This document shows, piece after piece, positions 18,220-30,987 of a stretch of 64,000 bases of DNA. Both the position numbers and the translations under genes were made by a program. Each line of letters opens with the position of its first letter. The stretch's first letter is position 1. Below the pieces are notes generated by a model. It ran no database searches and was not told the origin of the DNA. It worked only from the letters and a program-made list of their open reading frames with translations. Source of the stretch: Klebsiella pneumoniae (GTDB lineage: Bacteria > Pseudomonadota > Gammaproteobacteria > Enterobacterales > Enterobacteriaceae); the NCBI RefSeq assembly GCF_000742135.1, contig NZ_KN046818.1:3167447-3231446 (forward strand), in the 5' to 3' direction.

Positions 18220-18763
18220 AAGAGGTTCTCACCTTTTCAATCAGCTCGGCATTTTTGCTGCGAAGGTTTCCACGCATTTTCAGGCCGCTGGAATTAAATG
18301 TGGTGCCGTATAACGTCACCATGTCATCGGAGGTAACGTCCTGCGTTACCAGATTTATCTGGGCGTTATCCGTCGTAATTTTGCGCAGTTGAGAATCTGG
18401 CGCGAGCGCATTCACCTCAACGTGCCCGTAAAGATAGAGCATCCGGTCATTCGTCAGCTTCGCTTTGTCTGCTCTGACCGACCAGGTAGGCACCTTGTTA
18501 GTATCAAAGGTGGTCATCACCGGTTTGGTAAACCAGGAGACCTCCTGATCGGAAAAATATTCCACGTGCTCGGCAATCAGCCGATAGCTCAGGGCGCCTT
18601 CCGGACTGTATACCACGGTGTCGGTATGTTCGCTTTTATACGTAGGGTCGTTAGGATTGACCTCCGGCTGGGCCGTGTCGTCCGTATTCGCCAGATTCAG
18701 GCCGATAAGGATCAGCGCGAGCAGCGACAGTAAAATGATAACCCAACGTCTGGTTTTACTCAT
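18188..18763 (-). CDS. lptC: LPS export protein LptC
   Basis: Bitopic inner-membrane protein that hands LPS from LptBFG to LptA. It has 191 residues with one N-terminal membrane helix (about residues 7-25) and a periplasmic jellyroll domain. It overlaps kdsC by 4 bp (ATGA) and lptA by 32 bp. Confidence 0.97.
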   Translation of the reverse strand: MSKTRRWVIILLSLLALILIGLNLANTDDTAQPEVNPNDPTYKSEHTDTVVYSPEGALSYRLIAEHVEYFSDQEVSWFTKPVMTTFDTNKVPTWSVRADKAKLTNDRMLYLYGHVEVNALAPDSQLRKITTDNAQINLVTQDVTSDDMVTLYGTTFNSSGLKMRGNLRSKNAELIEKVRTSYEIQNKQTQP

Positions 18764-19326
18764 ATTGATTGCCCTTTGGCCTCATCCAACTTGCCCTGCG
18801 CCAATAGTAACAAATCGCAGACTTCGCGTACCGCGCCGCGTCCGCCGTTAATTCGCGTGACATAATTCGCCCGCGGTAGCAGCAGCGGATGCGCATCGGC
18901 GACGGCGACGCTAAGGCCCACTTCGGCCATCACCGGCCAGTCAATAAGATCGTCGCCGATGTAGGCGACTTCTTCCGGCCGCACGTGCAGTTTGTCCGTC
19001 AGATCGCGGAACGCCAGCAGCTTGTCCGACTGCCCCTGGTACAAATGCGTAATGCCCAGCGTCTGACAGCGATCTTCTACCAGTTTAGCTTTTCGCCCGG
19101 TAATAATCGCCACTTCAATACCCGAGGTCAGCGCGCAGCGGATACCATAGCCATCGCGGACGTTAAACGCTTTCAGCTCCTCGCCGTGATTACCCATATA
19201 GATAAGCCCGTCGGATAATACACCGTCGACATCAAGGATCAGTAGACGGATCTTCGCCGCGCGATCGACAAACGCCTGGCTTACCGGCCCGTAGCAGGTC
19301 GCTAACTGAGCATCAGCATTATTCAT
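18760..19326 (-). CDS. kdsC: Kdo-8-phosphate phosphatase KdsC
   Basis: Hydrolyses Kdo-8-phosphate to Kdo for LPS inner core. It is a HAD-family C0-type tetramer of 188 residues. Motif I is LILDVDGVLSDG (nucleophile and acid Asp). Also present are GRKAKLVEDRC and the motif IV Asp pair in YIGDDLIDW. It lies between kdsD and lptC in a Kdo/LPS transport operon. Confidence 0.97.
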   Translation of the reverse strand: MNNADAQLATCYGPVSQAFVDRAAKIRLLILDVDGVLSDGLIYMGNHGEELKAFNVRDGYGIRCALTSGIEVAIITGRKAKLVEDRCQTLGITHLYQGQSDKLLAFRDLTDKLHVRPEEVAYIGDDLIDWPVMAEVGLSVAVADAHPLLLPRANYVTRINGGRGAVREVCDLLLLAQGKLDEAKGQSI

Positions 19327-19340
19327 TATTTTTTCCTTAC

Positions 19341-20327
19341 TTACACTACGCCCGCGCGCAGCAGATCGTGCATATGTACCACACCCAGCAGATGGTCGCC
19401 ATCGGCAACCAGCACGCAGGTGATATGACGGGATTGCATCAGGTTTAGCGCATCCACCGCCAGAGTGCCGGGGCGGATGCGGATACCTCCCCGGGTCATG
19501 ACGTCGGCAATGCTGGCATCGCGCATATCAACGCCGGTATCGAAGACCCGGCGCAGGTCACCGTCGGTAAAAATACCGATGATGTTCATATCGTCATCGC
19601 AGATAGCGGTCATGCCTAAATTTTTACGCGTGATTTCCAGCAGCGCATCGCGCAGGGTCGCCTGCAGGCCGACGTGCGGGATTTCATCACCGGTATGCAT
19701 AATATCATTGACCCGCAGCAACAGCTTACGGCCGAGTGCGCCGCCCGGATGCGACAGGGCGAAATCCTCAGCGGTAAAGCCGCGGGCTTCCAGCAGGGCG
19801 ACGGCGAGGGCATCACCCATCACCAGCGCGGCGGTGGTGCTCGACGTGGGCGCCAGTCCTAACGGGCAGGCCTCCTTCGGCACTTTCACGCACAGATGGA
19901 TATCCGCCGCGCGCGCCATGCTGCTCTCCGGCCGGCTGGTGATACAGATAAGCTTCACCTGCTGGCGCTTGAGGACCGGGATCAGCGCGAGGATTTCATT
20001 CGATTCGCCGGAGTTCGACAGCGCAATTACCACATCCTGTGGGGTGACCATACCTAAATCACCGTGCGCCGCTTCGCCGGGGTGGACAAAAAATGCCGAG
20101 GTGCCGGTACTGGCGAAGGTTGCCGCCATTTTGCGGCCGATGTGGCCGGATTTGCCCATCCCCATCACCACGACTTTCCCGCCGCAGCGGAAAATCGTTT
20201 CGCAGGCATGGGTAAAGTCTTCATTTATGTATTGATCGAGCTGGGCCAGACCTTCACGTTCAATTTCCAGCACCTGACGGCCTGCCTGTTGAAAGTCAAA
20301 ATCCGTGGGCAAATCTATTTGCGACAT
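19341..20327 (-). CDS. kdsD: Arabinose-5-phosphate isomerase KdsD
   Basis: Converts ribulose-5-phosphate to arabinose-5-phosphate, the first step to Kdo. It has 328 residues: an N-terminal SIS sugar isomerase domain (GMGKSGHIGRKMAATF, HPGEAAHGDLGM, SNSGES), then two CBS domains (about 210-328) with NDIMHTGDEIPHV and FTDGDLRRVFD. Start taken at 20327 (MSQIDLPTDFDF) by family alignment; an upstream in-frame alternative adds six residues. It follows yrbG by 14 bp. Confidence 0.97.
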   Translation of the reverse strand: MSQIDLPTDFDFQQAGRQVLEIEREGLAQLDQYINEDFTHACETIFRCGGKVVVMGMGKSGHIGRKMAATFASTGTSAFFVHPGEAAHGDLGMVTPQDVVIALSNSGESNEILALIPVLKRQQVKLICITSRPESSMARAADIHLCVKVPKEACPLGLAPTSSTTAALVMGDALAVALLEARGFTAEDFALSHPGGALGRKLLLRVNDIMHTGDEIPHVGLQATLRDALLEITRKNLGMTAICDDDMNIIGIFTDGDLRRVFDTGVDMRDASIADVMTRGGIRIRPGTLAVDALNLMQSRHITCVLVADGDHLLGVVHMHDLLRAGVV

Positions 20328-20341
20328 GATGTTATCCCGAA

Positions 20342-21319
20342 TCATTCAACGAAGAGCGGTGCTGTCCAAAACAGCATCGCCAACCAAACCACAAAGCCGC
20401 CGACCAGCAGCGCGCCAACCAGTCGTCCCGGCTGCTGCTGACGGCGCCAGCACAGCACTGCGAAGATCAGGCTGACCAGCAGCATCACGCCATAATCGCG
20501 AGTGAAGGCTTCGGTCGCAAAGCTCCCCGGCGCGATCAGCGCCGGTAAACCCAGCACCAGTGCGATATTAAGGATATTGGCGCCGATGATATTGCCGATG
20601 GCAATATCATCTTCCCCTTTCCGCGCCCCGGCGATGGCGGTGGCCAGCTCCGGCAGGCTGGTGCCTATCGCCACCACCGTCAGGCCGACGGTCAGTTCGC
20701 TGATGGCGAAATAGTTTGCCAGCACTGTACTGTTATCCACCACCATGCGGGTCGCCATCGGCATGACGATCATCGCTACCCCTAACCAGAGCAGGGCGAC
20801 CGGCAGCGACCCTTCGCGTGGCAGCTCCGCCAGCTGTTCGCGGGTCAGGCTATCGCTTCCCTGGCGCTCCGCCAGGCGAGCGATTTTGATGGTGAACAGC
20901 AGCCACAGAAGCGCTAACGCCAGTAAAAATAGCCCGTCGAGACGGGTCAGTTGTCCATCGTAGAGCACCAGTCCCGCCAGCACGCTGACCAGCAACATTA
21001 GCGGTAATTCGCGGCGCAGAATATCAGAATGCACGGTAAATGGCCTGAGTAAGGCGGCGAGACCGAGGATCAATAAGATATTGGTGATATTAGATCCGAG
21101 CGCGGTGCCGACCGCCAGATCGGTCTGCCCGTGCAGCGAGGCCGTGGTGGCGACCATGATCTCAGGCAGGCTGGTGCCGATACTGACCACTGTCATGCCG
21201 ATGATCAGGGGCGGGATCCCCAACATACGACACAGGATGGAGGCGGCATAGACCAGACGATCGGCGCTGTAGACAACCAGCAATAAACCAATAATTAACA
21301 GAGCCGTCGCTAAGAGCAT
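20342..21319 (-). CDS. yrbG: Putative calcium/sodium antiporter YrbG
   Basis: Inner-membrane protein of the CaCA cation exchanger superfamily with 325 residues and about ten membrane helices. The two inverted repeats carry the signature GTSLPE motifs (VVSIGTSLPEIMVA and VVAIGTSLPELATA), and each is followed by a GSN/GAN motif. The physiological ion is not certain. It is the first gene of the yrbG-kdsD-kdsC-lptCAB block and is divergent from mlaF. Confidence 0.94.
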   Translation of the reverse strand: MLLATALLIIGLLLVVYSADRLVYAASILCRMLGIPPLIIGMTVVSIGTSLPEIMVATTASLHGQTDLAVGTALGSNITNILLILGLAALLRPFTVHSDILRRELPLMLLVSVLAGLVLYDGQLTRLDGLFLLALALLWLLFTIKIARLAERQGSDSLTREQLAELPREGSLPVALLWLGVAMIVMPMATRMVVDNSTVLANYFAISELTVGLTVVAIGTSLPELATAIAGARKGEDDIAIGNIIGANILNIALVLGLPALIAPGSFATEAFTRDYGVMLLVSLIFAVLCWRRQQQPGRLVGALLVGGFVVWLAMLFWTAPLFVE

Positions 21320-21528
21320 CTAAAGTCCTTTCTTCAGGTATAATCGTCGCCTCGCTGGGTTATCCCTACGCAGCGTAACGAATTCTTAATTTTGACTTTA
21401 TGTGTGCCAAAAGTAAAACAAATGCCAGCTTTCGCTAACCTGTGCAGGTAAGATTCTGTAAAAATGTTGTGATTGTGGCGCAAGAAAGGGCCATGCTTGC
21501 CCGTCAGGTGTTTAGTAAGGATGATTTT

Positions 21529-23131
<1,603 letters not shown>

Positions 23132-23135
23132 GTTC

Positions 23136-23687
23136 ATGCAAACGAAAAAAACTGAAATCTGGGTAGGGGTGTTCTTACTGGTGGCGCTGCTGGCGGCGCT
23201 GTTTGTCTGCCTGAAGGCGGCGAACGTCACCTCGCTACGCACCGAGCCGACTTATCGCCTTTATGCGACTTTCGATAACATCGGCGGCCTGAAGGCGCGC
23301 TCGCCGGTGCGCATCGGCGGCGTGGTAGTGGGGCGGGTAGCGGACATTACGCTCGATCCGAAAACCTATCTGCCACGCGTGGAGCTCGATATCGATGAGC
23401 GCTACAACCATATCCCGGATACCAGTTCGTTGGCGATCCGCACCTCTGGCCTGCTGGGCGAGCAGTACCTGGCGCTGAACGTCGGTTTTGAAGACCCGGA
23501 CCTCGGGACGACTATCCTTAAAGACGGCGGCACTATCCAGGACACCAAGTCCGCCATGGTGCTGGAAGATCTGATTGGTCAGTTCCTTTATAACAGTAAG
23601 GGCGGCGACAATCAGAATTCTGGCAATGATAAGGCCGAGGCAGAAGGTCATACTGACGCGACGCCGGCAGCCGGCACGACGCATTAA
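23136..23687 (+). CDS. mlaD: MCE-domain phospholipid binder MlaD
   Basis: Inner-membrane anchored MCE protein that forms a hexameric ring on MlaE and passes lipid to or from MlaC. It has 183 residues: one N-terminal helix (about 7-27), then the MCE domain with YRLYATFDNIGGLKARSPVR and IRTSGLLGEQYLALN. The disordered tail is Gly/Asn/Ala/Thr-rich. Start at 23136 by family (MQTKKTEIWVG). Confidence 0.97.
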   Translation: MQTKKTEIWVGVFLLVALLAALFVCLKAANVTSLRTEPTYRLYATFDNIGGLKARSPVRIGGVVVGRVADITLDPKTYLPRVELDIDERYNHIPDTSSLAIRTSGLLGEQYLALNVGFEDPDLGTTILKDGGTIQDTKSAMVLEDLIGQFLYNSKGGDNQNSGNDKAEAEGHTDATPAAGTTH

Positions 23688-23705
23688 TTTCAGGAGAAAT
23701 ACGAT

Positions 23706-24341
23706 ATGTTTAAACGCTTACTCATGGTCGCCATGCTGGTGATTGCCCCGCTGACCGCCGTCCAGGCCGCAGATCAGTCCAATCCGTATAAGCTGATGAA
23801 TGAAGCGGCGCAGAAAACCTTCGATCGCCTGAAGAATGAACAGCCGAAGATTAAAGCTAATCCTAACTATCTGCGCGACATCGTCGACCAGGAGTTATTG
23901 CCGTATGTACAGGTGAAATATGCCGGCGCGCTGGTGCTGGGCCGCTATTACAAAGAAGCGACCCCTGCGCAGCGTGAGGCCTATTTTGCCGCCTTCCGTG
24001 AATACCTGAAGCAGGCCTACGGTCAGGCGCTGGCGATGTACCATGGGCAGACTTACCAGATTGCTCCGGAGCAGCCGCTGGGCAGCGCAACCATCGTTCC
24101 GATCCGCGTCACTATCATCGACCCGAACGGTCGTCCGCCGGTACGTCTTGACTTCCAGTGGCGTAAAAATACCCAGACCGGCAACTGGCAGGCCTACGAT
24201 ATGATCGCGGAAGGGGTGAGCATGATCACCACCAAACAGAATGAGTGGAGCGATCTGCTGCGCACCAAGGGCGTTGATGGCCTGACCGCGCAGCTGAAAG
24301 CGATCTCTGCGCAGCCGATCACCCTGGAACAGAAAAAATAA
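23706..24341 (+). CDS. mlaC: Periplasmic phospholipid shuttle MlaC
   Basis: Soluble periplasmic lipid carrier between MlaA-OmpC/F at the outer membrane and MlaD. It has 211 residues with a signal peptide ending at AVQAADQ and the Tol_Tol_Ttg2 domain across the mature part. Its TAA stop shares one base with the mlaB ATG. Confidence 0.97.
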   Translation: MFKRLLMVAMLVIAPLTAVQAADQSNPYKLMNEAAQKTFDRLKNEQPKIKANPNYLRDIVDQELLPYVQVKYAGALVLGRYYKEATPAQREAYFAAFREYLKQAYGQALAMYHGQTYQIAPEQPLGSATIVPIRVTIIDPNGRPPVRLDFQWRKNTQTGNWQAYDMIAEGVSMITTKQNEWSDLLRTKGVDGLTAQLKAISAQPITLEQKK

Positions 24342-24631
24342 TGAGCGGGCAGCTGAGCTGGACTCGCGAGGGCGAGACGCTGGCGCTGCACGGGGAGCTG
24401 GATCAGGATCTGCTGGTCCCGCTCTGGGAGGCGCGCGCCCAGGCGACGGCGGGAACGGCGATCATCGATCTCAGTCAGACCACGCGCGTGGACACCGCGG
24501 GCCTGGCGCTGTTAGTGCATTTTATGGCGCTGATTCGCCGTCAGGGCCGGGAAGCGCAGCTGGTCGGCAAGAGCGAAAACCTGCAAACGCTGATCGGTCT
24601 TTACAACCTGCCTGCCGATCTGATCTCATAA
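24341..24631 (+). CDS. mlaB: STAS-domain subunit MlaB
   Basis: Small cytoplasmic STAS protein of 96 residues that binds MlaF and stabilises the complex. The conserved STAS block is IDLSQTTRVDTAGLALLVHF, with the Thr of the DTAG loop important in the E. coli protein. It is the last gene of the mla operon and overlaps mlaC by one base. Confidence 0.96.
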   Translation: MSGQLSWTREGETLALHGELDQDLLVPLWEARAQATAGTAIIDLSQTTRVDTAGLALLVHFMALIRRQGREAQLVGKSENLQTLIGLYNLPADLIS

Positions 24632-24635
24632 TCTT

Positions 24636-24697
24636 TTCAGTGCCTTAGCACTGAAGCTATTCCGAAAGCCCTGGCAATCTTTTCGCCGGGGCTTTTT
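24636..24697 (+). terminator. Tandem hairpins after mlaB
   Basis: A first perfect stem TTCAGTGC-CTTA-GCACTGAA (24636-24655) is followed by AAAGCCCTGGC...GCCGGGGCTTT with a T-run (24665-24697). The second has the form of a Rho-independent terminator for mlaFEDCB. Confidence 0.85.
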
Positions 24698-24767
24698 GCT
24701 TGTTTAAGACCGCGCCACTTTCCTCTAAGATGTTGGGCTGTTTTCACTATCAGATAAATTTGAGCCC

Positions 24768-25022
24768 ATGGAAAATCATGAAATTCAGACCGTGCTGATG
24801 AACGCACTCCCCCTCCAGGAAGTCCACGTCTCTGGCGATGGCAGCCACTTTCAGGTTATTGCTGTGGGTGAGATGTTCGATGGCATGAGTCGGGTGAAAA
24901 AGCAGCAGAGCGTCTACGCGCCGCTGATGGAATATATTGCCGACAACCGCATCCATGCGCTGTCGATCAAGGCCTTTACTCCGCAGGAGTGGGCGCGAGA
25001 CCGCAAACTCAATGGCTTCTAA
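24768..25022 (+). CDS. ibaG: BolA-family iron-metabolism protein IbaG
   Basis: 84-residue BolA-like protein (formerly YrbA). It binds monothiol glutaredoxin through a shared 2Fe-2S cluster and is acid-responsive in E. coli. Conserved blocks: [19 protein letters not shown] and the C-terminal [13 protein letters not shown], where the HAL/I His is the ligand-type residue of the family. It is 53 bp upstream of murA, and in E. coli the two are co-transcribed. Confidence 0.95.
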   Translation: MENHEIQTVLMNALPLQEVHVSGDGSHFQVIAVGEMFDGMSRVKKQQSVYAPLMEYIADNRIHALSIKAFTPQEWARDRKLNGF

Positions 25023-25063
25023 GCTGTGGGGGATCCCCTGCAGCGTATGTGAATTTTTAATAG

Positions 25064-26335
<1,272 letters not shown>

Positions 26336-26344
26336 CCGCGTCCT

Positions 26345-26379
26345 GACAGCGCCCCGGGACGTTGTTCCGGGGCGCTGTC
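26345..26379. terminator. Strong hairpin between convergent murA and sfsB
   Basis: A perfect 13 bp stem (GACAGCGCCCCGG with its complement) and a 9 nt loop. There is no clear T-tract, but it is placed to block both converging transcripts. Confidence 0.6.
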
Positions 26380-26390
26380 GAGCAATCACA

Positions 26391-26663
26391 TCACTTGTCG
26401 ATCTTCTTCTGACGCATCATCTGCGTTCTGTCGATAAACTCATGAGTCACCGGGTCGTGGTAGCGTGACGGCCAGATGACCCACGGCTGCGTTTCCAGCG
26501 CTGTGGCGATAATCAATTCGCCTTTCGGCCAGGGGCGGGTCAGGGCGTTCGCCAGCGTTGAAGAACTTAGTCCGTGCCGTCGCGACTCTGCCGCCAGCGA
26601 TGTTCCCCGTTTACGTAATCCCGCAACAATATCTGCGGGATGCCAGTCGATGAACTTATCCAT
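26391..26663 (-). CDS. sfsB: DNA-binding transcriptional regulator SfsB (Ner-like)
   Basis: Small helix-turn-helix protein of 90 residues, matching E. coli SfsB/Nlp (92 aa) and phage Ner-type repressors. The HTH covers GTSLAAESRRHGLSSSTLAN, then ALTRPWPKGE. In E. coli it activates mal genes when overproduced; its natural role is unclear. The start ATG at 26663 has CCAGGAG upstream. A longer frame from 26747 would run through a likely promoter (TATAGT) and is not supported by homologues. Confidence 0.93.
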   Translation of the reverse strand: MDKFIDWHPADIVAGLRKRGTSLAAESRRHGLSSSTLANALTRPWPKGELIIATALETQPWVIWPSRYHDPVTHEFIDRTQMMRQKKIDK

Positions 26664-26826
26664 AAATTCTCCTGGTGTTAAAGGTCCAGATCGTCCCACA
26701 TGGGCGATAGAGACACTATACCCGCGTACTATGTAGGGTTCTAACAAGTTCTGTTAAAGCGCCGGAATATTCAGAATCTATCAAGATATTCGGAAGTTTA
26801 GGGAGAGAAATGGCATTTTACTGGAA

Positions 26827-26851
26827 CTTTCCCGCGCGTCGCGCGGGAAAG
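26827..26851 (-). terminator. Hairpin after ispB
   Basis: A perfect 11 bp stem CTTTCCCGCGC-N3-GCGCGGGAAAG, 10 bases past the ispB stop on the minus strand. The following bases are only weakly T-rich. Confidence 0.6.
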
Positions 26852-26860
26852 GAGGGGGGA

Positions 26861-27832
26861 TTAATGATCGCGCTGGACTGCAATATGCGCCAGCCCAATC
26901 AAGGCTTCGCGCCAGGGCGTGTCCGGGAGGATCTGCAGCGCGGCAATGGCTTTGTCAGCTTCTTCTTCGGCACGCTTCTGCGTCCATTCCAGCGAACCGC
27001 AGGTCGCCATCGTTTCCAGCACAGCATCCAGTAGATGGCGGCCGTTGCCTTGCTCGATCGCACCGCGGATCATCGCTGATTGATCGGGTGTGCCATGGTG
27101 CATGGCGTGCAGCAGCGGTAGCGTGGGTTTACCTTCGTTCAGGTCGTCACCGACGTTTTTACCGAGCCGCTCGCCGTCAGAGCTATAATCGAGTAAATCG
27201 TCGATTAGCTGGAAAGCGGTGCCGAGATAGCGGCCATAATCCTGCAACGCGCGCTCTTCTTCCGCAGTGCAGTCGGCCAGCAGTCCCGCACACTGCGAGG
27301 CAGCTTCAAACAGGCGCGCCGTCTTACTGTAGATAACGCGCATGTAGTTCTCTTCGGTGATATCCGGGTCATTGACGTTCATCAGCTGCAGCACTTCGCC
27401 TTCGGCAATGACGTTCACCGCTTCCGACATGACCTCAAGGATCTTCAGCGAGCCCAGCTGGGTCATCATCTGAAAGGCGCGGGTATAGATAAAATCGCCG
27501 ACCAGCACGCTGGCGGCATTGCCAAACGCCGCATTGGCCGTGGCTTTGCCGCGACGCATATCAGACTCATCGACGACGTCGTCATGCAGCAGGGTGGCGG
27601 TATGAATAAATTCAATCAGCGCGGCAATGGTGACATGCGCGCTCCCCTGATAGCCCACCGCGCGTGCGGCGAGCACAGCAATCATCGGGCGAATGCGTTT
27701 GCCGCCGCCGCTGACGATGTAATAGCCTAACTGATTGATAAGCTGAACATCGGAGTTGAGTTGCTCAAGAATCGTCGCATTGACACCCGCCATATCTTGC
27801 GCGGTTAACTCATTGATTTTTTCTAAATTCAT
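26861..27832 (-). CDS. ispB: Octaprenyl diphosphate synthase IspB
   Basis: Makes the C40 isoprenoid side chain for ubiquinone-8 and menaquinone-8. The protein has 323 residues. The two Asp-rich prenyl-transferase motifs are LLHDDVVDESD and LIDDLLDYS, and GGGKRIRP is near the N-terminus. Essential in E. coli. Divergent from rplU. Confidence 0.97.
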   Translation of the reverse strand: MNLEKINELTAQDMAGVNATILEQLNSDVQLINQLGYYIVSGGGKRIRPMIAVLAARAVGYQGSAHVTIAALIEFIHTATLLHDDVVDESDMRRGKATANAAFGNAASVLVGDFIYTRAFQMMTQLGSLKILEVMSEAVNVIAEGEVLQLMNVNDPDITEENYMRVIYSKTARLFEAASQCAGLLADCTAEEERALQDYGRYLGTAFQLIDDLLDYSSDGERLGKNVGDDLNEGKPTLPLLHAMHHGTPDQSAMIRGAIEQGNGRHLLDAVLETMATCGSLEWTQKRAEEEADKAIAALQILPDTPWREALIGLAHIAVQRDH

Positions 27833-27992
27833 CGCAAAAGCCGGGCCAAATGTCCTGTTACCATGAATCCAGGTGGGATCACAGAAGGATTAAGACAGAA
27901 TTAAAAGAAGATATGATTGTACTGAAAAATTGCCGTAGATAAACGTTGTCGTGAAAGTTGTGTTTTTTTTCTGCATTGATCGCTAATCGCTC

Positions 27993-28021
27993 TTGTCAAA
28001 GGCTCGCGTTTTGCGTAATAT
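27993..28021 (+). promoter_or_regulatory. Sigma-70 promoter of rplU-rpmA
   Basis: TTGTCA (27993-27998), a 17 bp spacer, and TAATAT (28016-28021). It is about 70 bp before the rplU start. The match is good and the spacing ideal. Confidence 0.7.
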
Positions 28022-28047
28022 TCGCGCCCTATTGTGAATATTTATAG

Positions 28048-28404
<357 letters not shown>

Positions 28405-28424
28405 GACCTGAGGAGTAGATTTAA

Positions 28425-28682
<258 letters not shown>

Positions 28683-28708
28683 GTTTTTCGCGTCCCGGTA
28701 ACGGATGA

Positions 28709-28740
28709 AAGCCCCGCAACACGTTGCGGGGCTTTTTACA
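28709..28740 (+). terminator. Terminator after rpmA
   Basis: A 12 bp perfect stem AAAGCCCCGCAA-N4-TTGCGGGGCTTT followed by T residues. Read-through could supply part of yhbE-obgE expression. Confidence 0.9.
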
Positions 28741-28775
28741 TTCGTCTACCGGAAAATTTTTGCAGGTAAACAGGC

Positions 28776-29741
28776 ATGAAGCAGCAGGCTGGGATTGGCA
28801 TTATTCTGGCGCTTACCACCGCAATGTGTTGGGGAGCGTTGCCGATTGCAATGAAACAGGTTCTCGAGGTGATGGCGCCGCCTACGGTGGTCTTTTATCG
28901 CTTTCTGATGGCCAGCATTGGGCTTGGCGCGATCCTCGCGATCAAAGGCAAATTGCCGCCGATGCGAATTTTTCGCAAGCCGCGCTGGCTGGTGTTATTA
29001 GCGATTGCCACCGGCGGTCTGTTCGGTAACTTCATCCTGTTTAGTTCTTCCCTGCAATACCTCAGCCCCACGGCTTCTCAGGTCATCGGCCAGCTATCGC
29101 CGGTGGGGATGATGGTGGCTAGCGTCGTAATTCTGAAAGAGCGCATGCGCGGCACCCAGGTGGTGGGCGCGTTGATGCTGCTCAGCGGGCTGGTGATGTT
29201 CTTCAATACCAGTCTGATTGAAATCTTTACCCGCCTGACGGACTACACGTGGGGGGTAATTTTCGGCGTTGCTGCCGCTACGGTGTGGGTAAGCTACGGC
29301 GTCGCGCAAAAGGTGTTATTGCGCCGTCTGGCATCACAGCAGATACTATTTTTACTGTACACTTTGTGTACGATTGCATTACTGCCGCTTGCTGAGCCCG
29401 GAGTGATTTCCCGGTTAAGCAGTTGGCAACTGGCATGCCTGATTTTTTGCGGGCTGAATACCCTGGTCGGCTACGGGGCGCTGGCGGAAGCCATGGCGCG
29501 CTGGCAGGCGGCGCAGGTCAGCGCGTTAATCACCTTGACGCCACTGTTTACGCTACTGTTTTCTGATTTATTATCAATGGCCTGGCCCGATGTTTTCGCC
29601 AGACCGATGTTAAACCTGATTGGTTATCTCGGTGCGTTTGTCGTGGTTGCGGGCGCGATGTATTCCGCCATCGGCCATCGTCTTTGGGGACGTTGGCGTA
29701 AGCGAGAGGCGGTAGTACCGCTGCCCCGCTCAGGCGAATGA
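28776..29741 (+). CDS. yhbE: EamA-family transporter YhbE
   Basis: Inner-membrane DMT-superfamily protein of 321 residues with about ten helices and two EamA repeats (about 8-140 and 158-290). The substrate is unknown. E. coli YhbE has the same position before obgE. It ends 15 bp before obgE. Confidence 0.92.
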   Translation: MKQQAGIGIILALTTAMCWGALPIAMKQVLEVMAPPTVVFYRFLMASIGLGAILAIKGKLPPMRIFRKPRWLVLLAIATGGLFGNFILFSSSLQYLSPTASQVIGQLSPVGMMVASVVILKERMRGTQVVGALMLLSGLVMFFNTSLIEIFTRLTDYTWGVIFGVAAATVWVSYGVAQKVLLRRLASQQILFLLYTLCTIALLPLAEPGVISRLSSWQLACLIFCGLNTLVGYGALAEAMARWQAAQVSALITLTPLFTLLFSDLLSMAWPDVFARPMLNLIGYLGAFVVVAGAMYSAIGHRLWGRWRKREAVVPLPRSGE

Positions 29742-30935
<1,194 letters not shown>

Positions 30936-30954
30936 TCCTGACTTCTCTGGATCA

Positions 30955-30987
30955 AAAAGGGCCGCATCTGATGCGGCCCTTTTGTTT
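30955..30987. terminator. Bidirectional terminator between obgE and dacB
   Basis: A perfect 13 bp stem AAAAGGGCCGCAT-CTG-ATGCGGCCCTTTT. The A/T ends supply a U-tract in either direction, so it serves both convergent genes. Confidence 0.92.
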
